Shown piece after piece: positions 22,560-31,192 of a stretch of 64,000 nt of DNA. The position numbers and the translations under genes are program-made. Below the pieces are notes generated by a model that ran no database searches, had not been told where the DNA came from, and saw only the letters and a list, made by a program, of their open reading frames with translations. The stretch is taken from contig OZ037918.1 of NCBI GenBank assembly GCA_964035575.1, positions 62,001 through 126,000 of the forward strand, given 5' to 3'. The number at the start of each line of letters is the position of its first letter. Position 1 is the first letter of the stretch. This DNA is from Rhynchopus sp. YZ270_cl-10. Its lineage: Eukaryota > Euglenozoa > Diplonemea > Diplonemida > Diplonemidae.

Positions 22560-23624
22560 AAAGTGGAAGGTTGTTTCTGTAGGGTTTGCTGGGGAGGGGT
22601 GAGGAAGGAAGAGAAGTGTTCGTTAGAACGGCAGGTTTCTGTACCATTTAGGTATTGTGCTAGTGGCCCGCAATATCGTAAGGCTGACTTTGTAAGAAAA
22701 GGGGGCGGTGAGGTGAGGGGAGGGGAAGGGAGGTGTTCATTGAAGGATAGAGACATGTGCAGGGGTAAAGAGAGGAGAGAGAGGGGTTAGAAAAAGAAGG
22801 GGGGTTGTAAAAGATATGAAGTTGTGGTTGTTTTTGCACAAGCTGGATTTTTTTTTTGTTTGAATAATTGATAGAGTGTCGACACCTCAATTTTTTTCTT
22901 CTCGTGTGAGCTCCTGCCGAAAAGGGTGTACACATTACAGTGTTAAGCGGACGTACGAGACGACTTTCACCGTTCAGGTATTTTTTTGTTTTGTTTTTGC
23001 TTTTGATAGTCATTGAAGTTACGCCAAAAAAAATGGTGCCAATTGGTGTGGCTGAAGAGGGGGCGCAAAAAGTGCGCAGAAGTACGCAATAAGTGCGAAT
23101 CACCCTCCCCTTCAGCCACACCAACCAACTTAGTTACCAAGCAATCATTACGTCAAGAAACGAGGAAAAAATGGTTGGACGAGCTGAGTTTTTTTTTCTT
23201 TTCGTTTCTTTTTTTTTTTTTCGTTATTTTCGGGTATGCGTTCCTTTCTGCGAATAGAAAGTGTATGGAATTCATTTTCATTTTTATTTTTTTTTCGTTA
23301 TTTCGTTCAGGGTATAAGCTTGGATTTTGGATTTTTTCCAGAATTAGGTTTTTTGAAATTTTTTTTTTTGGTGGGGTTATAGCAGGGTATTATATAGCCC
23401 CCCTAGCCCCCACCAAAAAGGTGGTTTTGTGTGAGGCAGTCATTTTTTTCTGTGGGGGAAACGAAGCGAAAAATTTTCTCGGTATTGTGACCACGGCAAA
23501 CCTACACCACCCCAACCCTGCGGAAAAGCCTCCCCTCCTCTGTGCAACCTTGGTAGCTTTCAGCCACTGGTGATCCGCAATCCGTAGTGGGTGTCAGCCT
23601 TATTGTCGGTAACCTCAATACATT

Positions 23625-23985
23625 TACAAGAAACGGTGGCCATGGCACCCAAAGGTTCCTGGCGAAGCCACGGTATGCAACATTTCTAAAATCGCGCTTT
23701 AAAATTGCACTATTTTACAGGCAAACAATGTCATGGGAAGGGTGTGAAAGCTTGCGCCGCAGGCGCACGGTACGCTACTTTTATTCTTTTCGCCACATCT
23801 TTTTTCTCACTCATAGTTGGGTTCAAGCTCCGTCCGTCAAATGGAGCTCAACGAACCCTTTTTTGCGGAGCAAAAAAGGAAAAATGGCGCCGCAGGCAAA
23901 AAAAATTTAAGGTACAGCCTGGATGGTGCGGTCAGCAACCCAGTTCCCAAGGGTACTGCGTACTCCCGTGGTTCAACCACGGTTC
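23625..23985. repeat. Dispersed interspersed-repeat core (GAAGCCACGGTA / GCGCACGGTACGCTACTTT)
   Basis: The block with GCGAAGCCACGGTATGCAAC and GGCGCACGGTACGCTACTTT recurs inverted at 18170-18340 and in short form at 51068-51165. The following block with AACGAACCCTTTTTTGCGG, GGCGCCGCAGGC and GTGGTTCAACCACG recurs at 43796-43935. Divergence and different truncation of each copy suggest pieces of one old larger element. No coding region is recognised. Confidence 0.65.
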
Positions 23986-24218
23986 TTTCCCCCATATTTT
24001 CCCCCCCCGAAATCCAAATCTATATTTTTTTTTTTTTCCCCGAAAAATTTCAGAATTAGGTTTTTGAACCTAATTCTGAGTACCAAGCTAATACCCTGAT
24101 TTCGTTTTCGTTTCGTTCGGGTTCGTTACAACAACGGAAATCGGGTGTTCATGGGAGACAAAAAAAAAAAAACAAAGAAAGAAACCTTGGAAGATGAATG
24201 TGCCCTCACGTGCATATA

Positions 24219-24322
24219 TACCGTATTCGTAAATATGTTCGACCGTAATAAAGTTCGTCATTTTCCGGATTTTTCTGGAAGTTCGACACTTTTTACGGTC
24301 GAACATATTTACGAATACGGTA
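24219..24322. repeat. Foldback element, near-perfect inverted repeat
   Basis: Left arm TACCGTATTCGTAAATATG... continues through TTCGACCGTAA, and the right arm is its exact reverse complement (TTACGGTCGAAC ... ACGGTA). Each arm is about 30 bp around a ~45-bp centre. Part of the centre (CTGGAAGTTCGAC) recurs inverted at about 24500-24530, so a second, nested inverted repeat surrounds it. Probably a MITE or a cruciform-forming hairpin. Confidence 0.75.
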
Positions 24323-24625
24323 CATATCTTTACCATGATCGTTATCGCGCTGGAACATACACACAAAGCAACATAGCCAATAAACGCTCCTCTCGCACCG
24401 TAAACACACAGGCAATGATAGATAGGGCGGGCAATCCCCCCGGCTCTTACACGGCGGTGAAGTGCCGTAATCGTAAAAAATGGTCAATCGTAAAAAAGGG
24501 TCGAACTTCCAGAAAAATCCTGAGGTCCAACATTAGTAATCGATAATTTTTTTTTTACGATGACGATAAAATGACATGAGAGGTTTTACTGTGGTTTCTA
24601 CCGTTGCAAGCCAACGGTGAAACTC

Positions 24626-25619
24626 TCAAGTCACGCCATGTACTTCCACCGTCATGTAGGAATCTTCAACAACTGCTTTTAGCACAACACTTTTTGGAAG
24701 AGCCTCGTGAAAGGAATCTTGGAAAATAAAAAAAGAAAAAGTTGAAAGTTCAATACGCCCGACGTGCGTATCTAAAAACAAAGAGAAGGGGTATTGGTAC
24801 ACTACCCATCGCACGAAAAAGAAGAAATGGAGATGGAACCTAAGCCCTTTGTCTTGAAAGAAATCGGAAGAAAAACCCCCTGAATGAGCGAGCCAACTGC
24901 TTTGTCTTTTGTCGTGTGGGGAAAAAAAGTTGAAAACAACAGAAACCCAGTTTTGAGGGGATTGTGCCTTTTGTGTTACAAGAAACTCATAGAAAGCTGT
25001 GAAGGCACACCTCTGTCGGGGGGGACTATGGGTGGGTCGCTTGAGCACCATCCATTTTCGGGAGAGGTTCATTCGGCAGGTGAGTTGTTACACACTCATT
25101 ATCGGATGCCGACTTCCATGGCCACCGTCCTGCTGTCTAGATGAACCTACACCCTTTGTGGGATCTGATGAGCGACCACTCGGGCACCTTAAGTCAGCTC
25201 TCCGGTTCATCCATGCATCGCCAGTCCTGCTTTCCTACTGACCTTGTCACGTTTGTCCCCCTCTTCCTTCTTCCTTCTTTCTTCATCAGCTTTTTCTTTA
25301 ATATCCCTGCGCTCCTCTGCATCCTTCATGAATTCTTCTTCTTCTTTCAGCAAGCGAGAGCGGGCAAAGCTTCTGAGCATGACCTCGAACGGCTTCAGTG
25401 GGAAGTCTTTGATCATATGTTTCCACTGCTGCCATTGGACCTCTACCTACGTACGATGTCAGCCCCCCGAAAAAAAACATAAGTTCCCTGCTACCAACTG
25501 AAGTGACAAAAGACAAAAAAATGTGTTGAAATACAAAAAAAAAACCCCCCCGACAGTATACCAGGCAAATAGCGAGGTTGTTGAGAGAGCACATAACGCC
25601 GTGTTGGGCGTAGGCAGCT
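24626..25619 (-). CDS. Hypothetical spliced small gene, structure incomplete
   Basis: Three pieces have coding character in the gene direction. Piece a, 25619-25562: bounded by a CAG acceptor and a GTATAC donor, encodes AAYAQHGVMCSLNNLAICL. Piece b, 25446 to about 25243: starts after a TAG acceptor in phase with a, encodes VEVQWQQWKHMIKDFPLKPF and then a Lys/Glu-rich charged helix (RLLKEEEEFMKDAEERRD); it ends at a GTCAGT donor or a stop at 25207. Piece c, 24717-24626: follows TTTTCCAAG and encodes SFHEALPKSVVLKAVV to a TGA. The phase from b to c does not fit with the GTCAGT donor, so an exon is missing or the donor differs. No first exon was found. I do not recognise the protein; it is small, basic/acidic and possibly organellar. 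Confidence 0.4.
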
Positions 25620-26463
25620 CTGACACTTGTCGATGAAAACAAAACAAAAGAAAAATCTTCCAAAAAAAAAATAGCAACATAAGATAGACACGATACTCAA
25701 ATTTTCGCGAGAAAACAAAATAAAATATGTGGTTGAAAGTTCGCCTCTGTGGACGCGGGAAGGCAGCGAAAGAAAAAAAAATTTTTTTTTAAAAGAGGAC
25801 CCAAGCCTCGCACCTGACCTACCAACATACAATGAAAACAAACCCCTGATGGTATTACATCACCCGAGAAGGTTCCTTTTTTGGATTACATTTTTGTTGT
25901 TGTGTTCAACAATCGCCTAAGAACCCACTCAGGGCTAATAGGGTCTGTACCCAATGTTGACCGAAGCCATTTGTACTACGGGAAGGTATAGACATTCGTC
26001 CTGAACCCCTCGAGCAGCTTTTATGAAAAGATGATGTGAAAATTCTTGCCTCGGGATAGTCTTACATGAGTGCTGAACACACCCTGGTATTACTTACCGT
26101 ATTAGAAAGGCTGTTTGTAGGTTAGTTTGAGTCTGTCCTTGTTTAGTAATCCTAAGAAGAAAGGGGGAGGGGGTGGGGGAAAAACACGCGGATAGGGACA
26201 CAGCCCACACACCTCAGAGCCTATCGACTCTGGGCTTGACAGCCTGGGCTCACGAACGTTTTGTTTTTATTTTATTTTTCATTTCCCCCCCCCCCCTTTT
26301 CTTGTTCAGATTGAAAGAATTTCGCCTTACCTTAGAAATTTTCGCAGCGTATTGTGTACGGATAACGATATATCCATTGATTCGCACCCCCCACCCCACC
26401 ACCCCCTCCTTTTCCCCCCTATTTTTCTCCCCTATTTTGACCAACTTTTTTCAAAAAAAAAGG
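25620..26463. other. Spacer, no supported gene
   Basis: AT-rich with a family D hairpin fragment near 25735-25770 (GTTCGCCTCTGTGGACGCGG) and a stretch resembling the retroelement end (TTGACCGAAGCCATTTG near 25958). A first exon of the small gene to the left could lie here, but I could not define one. Confidence 0.45.
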
Positions 26464-28689
26464 TCACCACCGCCGAGCACTGTTCTGTCTAGCTTTCAGG
26501 GGTGATGCGGCAGTGACGCTCATTGACCCTACACGCCTCACACTGGACACCCATGTTGACGTAGAAGTGAGCGTTGAAGTCATTGAGGTAAGAGGGGAGT
26601 GTCCACCTGCCTCCCCTTCGTCACTCCCGTCGCTTCCTCCAGAGAGACTTAGGTTGGAAAGATCGAGACTCACCCTCCGTTTTTGCATGCTACAACCCCC
26701 GACACCTTCCGACCCAAACAACGAATCGACTGCGATCACCCCTACTTCAGACCCGTCGCTTTCATTATCCACCCAGGCCTTTCGAATCGACGTCTGCTTT
26801 AGGCTTGAGGTACGCACCTCCTTATCTTCACTCTTCTCGACCCTCATTTTCAACCGCAGCCTTTCCGCAACGTACACCGCCCTGAGAGATGCAGGCACCA
26901 CATCGCATGATACAACCAATGCAACAAATATGACTCCACTTCCGAGATCTTTTATTGCAAAGCATCCTAGAAAACCAAGAAGCACCCAGAGGAGAGCCAT
27001 CCACAGTGTCCACACAACGTGAGGAAACTCCGACACACGACAGCCTTGCGCTATCAACGCGCAGGTTGCGAGGTGCCGTTCGGAGCCTCGCTTTGCTCCG
27101 TCCTCCACCACTGCCGCCTTCAGCTCTGGTGATAGCACCAAGCCTTTAGAACAAAGCAGGGACAACGTTTCGGAGGCTTCTGAAACAGATCCACGCCGGT
27201 TTAACCCTTCGATCACCTCTCTGGTTGTCATCTCTGCGAGATATGCTTCTAATAGCAGGTCTTGAGGATGCAGCTGTGCACGGAGTGCCACCACCTCGAG
27301 AGGTGGAGGGTACGTGGTGCCGGTCCTATAGAAGACCCGACGGGATTTGCACAGAATATTCTGCCCAGCATGTGTCCCAGCTAGCGACGATATCACCGAG
27401 AACAGAAGAGGCGGTTCTGCATAGAGCAACACTTCCTTCGCGACGCAGGGAGCACTATGGAGGTTTGTCCAGAGAGATGTGTGTTCCGTGTTGTCGACAT
27501 CGTTCATTAAAATCAACGCATCCCGGACACCACTAACATCCTTCCGCCCAATCGCATCGTGTATGACACCTGAATAGCCTCCCCCCTTCATTTTACCAGC
27601 TAGACGCACCTTAGCACACCGTACCGAATAGCGTGGTCGAGAGGTAAGCAAAATTCGATCCCCTTCGCGGACTCCATCTTGAAAGAGGCTGTGTCTCTCC
27701 CTGAGTGTGTTGCCTTGCAATGTTAAGGTCAAGGTTGACGATCCAAAATGCGGGTTTTGTCTTGAAATGATTCGCTTCAAATCGTGGGTCGTAGTTTCCG
27801 TTAACAGCACCTCAAGGGAAAACCCATGGCGATCATGAGGCTGAATGAACACCTCTGAGGAGACGTTCGATGCAGGCACATCCACTACAGAGTCCACATC
27901 GTCGATGCTTGGTGGGTTTGATGCTACCTCAAACCCCTGCAACGCCAGCTCTGGGAGTTCTTCTGGGGAAAGCCCGGTGTGCACTATGGTTACGGCAGCC
28001 TTCCTTTGCTCCTTAACAAACGCAACCACATTCACTCCTACCACCACAGGGAGAACCCTGCATGAGAACGGCCCCATCAGCACACCATACAACACTTCAA
28101 CACAGCACATCCCACAAAGAGCAGATTCTACCCTATGCAAATCCCCCCTCCCTGCGGCAGATGCCACCACCACCACCGATAACACTGTATGAAGCAGAAT
28201 ATCGTCAAAACCCACGACTCCTATCAAAGACCCCATCGCCACCATATCGTACACAATAGATCTCTGTGACGGAAGAGACACGATACATGGTAGCGCGCAT
28301 AACACTCCCTCCACTGAGAGTGCACACTTCATCCAGAAGGAATCGTTAAATGGAATGGAGAGCACTGTAAGCACAACAACCAATCCGATGATGTGCACTA
28401 AGGTGGTAAGGCGGTAGTGAGGTTTGAAGGAATAAGGGTAGCCAAATAAGGGGCTAATGCAGAACACCGTGCGGGCCACAGCGAGGAGAAGAAAAAACAA
28501 TGATAGAATTGCATTGTGTTTCAATACAGAAGGCAGGTGTGGAGGAGAAGGAGAAGGAGGAGGAGGGGGTGCAGCACCGGAAGCTTCTGCCGTAGCGTTT
28601 GCGAGACCCCAAGCAAGCAGAAGGGGAGACCCCAGAGCAAAACACCATGTCGCAGCCAACAACCCGATCTTTGTGTTGGTGTCAATCAT
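26464..28689 (-). CDS. Multi-pass membrane protein with an internal ubiquitin-like domain
   Basis: Single exon, 741 residues from the ATG at 28689-28687. Upstream in-frame codons are ignored because a strong acceptor (T10 then GCAG, ending at 28793) opens the leader between them and this ATG. About six or seven hydrophobic helices occupy residues 8-240 (IGLLAATWCFALGSPLLLA first), with a Pro-rich loop after the first. Residues ~290-350 look like a ubiquitin-like fold (FSLEVLLTETTTHDLKRII ... GVREGDRILLTSR). A helical region follows, then two more hydrophobic segments around residues 560-605 (WTLWMALLWVLLGFLGCFA), and a Ser/Thr-rich tail. Unrecognised family; a UBL loop between membrane bundles recalls membrane-bound UBL proteins such as HERP or TMUB, but length and order differ. 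A family A hairpin lies just upstream of the acceptor. Confidence 0.8.
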   Translation of the reverse strand: MIDTNTKIGLLAATWCFALGSPLLLAWGLANATAEASGAAPPPPPSPSPPHLPSVLKHNAILSLFFLLLAVARTVFCISPLFGYPYSFKPHYRLTTLVHIIGLVVVLTVLSIPFNDSFWMKCALSVEGVLCALPCIVSLPSQRSIVYDMVAMGSLIGVVGFDDILLHTVLSVVVVASAAGRGDLHRVESALCGMCCVEVLYGVLMGPFSCRVLPVVVGVNVVAFVKEQRKAAVTIVHTGLSPEELPELALQGFEVASNPPSIDDVDSVVDVPASNVSSEVFIQPHDRHGFSLEVLLTETTTHDLKRIISRQNPHFGSSTLTLTLQGNTLRERHSLFQDGVREGDRILLTSRPRYSVRCAKVRLAGKMKGGGYSGVIHDAIGRKDVSGVRDALILMNDVDNTEHTSLWTNLHSAPCVAKEVLLYAEPPLLFSVISSLAGTHAGQNILCKSRRVFYRTGTTYPPPLEVVALRAQLHPQDLLLEAYLAEMTTREVIEGLNRRGSVSEASETLSLLCSKGLVLSPELKAAVVEDGAKRGSERHLATCALIAQGCRVSEFPHVVWTLWMALLWVLLGFLGCFAIKDLGSGVIFVALVVSCDVVPASLRAVYVAERLRLKMRVEKSEDKEVRTSSLKQTSIRKAWVDNESDGSEVGVIAVDSLFGSEGVGGCSMQKRRVSLDLSNLSLSGGSDGSDEGEAGGHSPLTSMTSTLTSTSTWVSSVRRVGSMSVTAASPLKARQNSARRW

Positions 28690-28812
28690 GTGGGGAGGGG
28701 GAGGGGGGTGGGGGAGGTGAAAGGGGAACAGTGTAAAGGATTCCCTAATAGGGGGTAGAGTGAGGGTGGTATTAGAGTAAGGATGTGAAGTGCTGCAAAA
28801 AAAAAGGTTGGC

Positions 28813-28872
28813 TTGAAATACAACAGCCCGCTCGTGAGTGTACCTTGGTATGATCGGCTGTACCGGGGTGGT
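28813..28872 (-). repeat. Family A hairpin repeat, just upstream of a splice acceptor
   Basis: Plus-strand words TTGAAATACAACAGCCCGCTCG, GTGTACCTTGGTATG and ATCGGCTGTACCGGGGTGG. In the gene direction it is followed within 20 bases by a T-tract and GCAG at 28793, the acceptor for the membrane-protein gene. Confidence 0.7.
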
Positions 28873-29533
28873 AAGAGAGAAACAATAAAGACATGACGCG
28901 GATGTCGGGATTGTGTCCTGTGTTGTACGGAACCTCTTCCACAAGAGTATAGTGGCTTAGAAGAGGAGACTGTGGGGTACTCTGCGATCATCATATCTGG
29001 GTCCAACGAACGCTACGCTGCGTACGAACAAGCTTATCATCGGTTTCGTGGCAATGAACTAGTCCAAGACGAAGTCGGACCCATTCAGGGTTGGGCGAGG
29101 AGCGAAGTAAGACACATGTGTGTCACAATTAAAAATGTGATGGATCTTCACACAAACCAAGGGGAAAGATAATCACGTCTTCTACCACATAATAACACAG
29201 TGCAAAATTTGTCTCCAAACTGGATGGTAATTGTTGTGGAAAAATTGCTCGCAAATACGGCGACGCATTGCATCGCAGCAAACGACACCAGACTGCACCT
29301 GAACAGGAGAGAACGGAACGTCCTCCACAACGCGCATGGGGGCTTATATCCACATATGATGAGCAATCGCGACGCAGGATCAGCGACGTTTTGCTTCCTC
29401 TCTCGGGCCTGGCGACGAGGGAAAGGGGCTGCCACTTGAGGTGCGTGCCCTCGGTTGGCGGTGCAGCCACAACACCCGAGGCTTGTTGCAGATGGGGTGC
29501 GCTAGAGATATCCCAGAGGGTTTAAAAAAAGAA

Positions 29534-29600
29534 AAGTTTATAAGATGACCCTAAGCCTCTCATGCTTAGTCACCTTTGATCACATTCGTTATCAACGGGA
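29534..29600 (-). repeat. Family B hairpin repeat
   Basis: Plus strand GTTTATAAGATGACCCTAAG, CCTCTCAT loop, then GCTTAGTCACC and an extension CACATTCGTTATC shared with 13909-14006 and 56818-56925. Stem CTAAGC/GCTTAG with a 7-base loop. Confidence 0.75.
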
Positions 29601-31192
29601 AAAAAGGGAGGGTAGATGTACTTTTTTTCATTGGATATATAATACGGGGTTTCTCTAATGAGGGAGGGGGAGACGGGGAGAGGGGGAACAGCAAAAAACT
29701 AAAATGACAAAAAATTCAACAAATTCATATGTCTACTAAAGTACCACTTTATAGCAAAAACAGTAAGCATTCAATGACAAATTGAAAGAAAAAGTTAGAA
29801 TTCATATACTTTCAGTTCACAGAAATTGAAAGTATTTGAGAGGGTCAACACAATGCACCCTTTCTTTTTAGAAAGGGGGGGGGAAAAAAGATGGATAGAT
29901 GAATGTGCATTTCGTGTCACATATCTAAACAAAAAATTGCGTGGGGTGGTTTTCCCCTATTTTTGGATTAATTTCGCGAGTTGTGCCGAAGCAACAGAGA
30001 GGAGGGGGCGAAGAACTGTGGGTTTCTGTGAAAAGCTATGAAAAGCCCATCTTCCCCTTTTCCCTCTCACAGAACAATGTGATATGGCTGGGACACACAA
30101 AAAACGCAGGCTCACAAAAAATGATTAAGATATTCTTTTCAATCGAAAGATGGAGTTTTGCGTCGTCTCCTCTTTTTTTGTCTTTATTTTTTGCTTTTTT
30201 GCAACTGAACAAACAGGGTACAGCCAGTACACCTTTCCCTAATTGCGTAGGGTCCTCTTAGCAGGCCGTGGGCTGACAACAAAACTTTGTGGTTTCGAGC
30301 TGCCTACGTTCTCTAAACCCCCGGCAACATCTCATCAGTAGGAGCAAGGGTTCCTCTCCAGCAAAAATAAAATAAAAGCAAATGAAAATGAAAGGTGCTA
30401 AAAACGCGGCCTAGTCGAGCACATGCACAAGGGCGGGAGTTCGAAGTGTTCCGCATAACAAACGGATCAAACTAGAACACACACCTATTTATACCCCAGC
30501 CATAAAATGGCCACTATTATTTCGTAGCAGGGTCCCTATAAATCATGGCTCAGCTCGCCCACGGTTCGCGCACTAACAAAAAAAGAAGAAACGTTTGTAA
30601 GATGATCCTAAGCCTCGTGCTTAGTCACCTAAAAAATGATTAATAACAAACAAACCAAAGTGGAGATTTTGCACAACTGTGGCAACACAACTGAAGCAAA
30701 CTACCACCCCATGACTTCCATCAACACTGCGAGCAGAAAACAAAAACGAACGCTTTTTAAAATATCTCGCTTTCTTTTTTCAGGTAGGCATCAGGAAGAG
30801 GCCAGCCACCCTGACGAGCAACGATTTCGAGCCTCACTCTTCCCTCTCTTCTTTTGGTGGTGCACAAGTTTATGGTTTTGAGGCATTAGCTGAACGGCTT
30901 TGCACAAAAAAAAAGGGTTTTTTGTTCGACAAAACGAAAAAATTGTCTTCCCCTCAAAAAAAAAAAAGTCCAAATTTATTTTCTGGAGGGACGAGACCAT
31001 TTTTTTCGAGGTCAAACAGTTTACCCCGAACGTTTCGTTTTTTTGAAAACTTGGTTGTATTAGTGTAGCCACCCTAGAGTGTGCTCCACTATGTTTTTTA
31101 TTGCAAAAATCTGAGAAAAAACCCCGGGAAAAATAACATATGAGTCAGTCACCCTCTCTCGCACAAAAACTGCACACTTTTACTACTCTTCT

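Larger units (their letters stand above)
22560..24625. other. Repeat-derived spacer upstream of ADH
   Basis: No supported gene. From about 23330 to 24080 lies a composite repeat: an outer word CAGAATTAGGTTTTT near 23340 and again near 24050; an inner block at 23625-23800 shared with 18170-18340 (inverted) and partly with 51068-51165; and a block at 23848-23985 shared with 43796-43935. A long perfect inverted repeat lies at 24219-24322. Confidence 0.55.
28690..31192. other. Spacer with repeats and one unexplained GC-richer block
   Basis: A family A hairpin (28813-28872), family B copies (29534-29600, 30594-30632), family C (29894-29926), a reversed family G copy (30660-30705) and family F (31044-31092) are here. 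The block 28930-29510 is less AT-rich and not repetitive in this window. It has medium open frames on both strands but no start, splice or motif evidence, so I leave it uncalled; it could be a decayed gene. Confidence 0.45.

Noticed and set aside
29129-29525. Medium ORFs on both strands near 29.2-29.5 kb
   Set aside because: No start or splice context, no recognisable motif, and both strands are equally open; recorded only as an orphan block.
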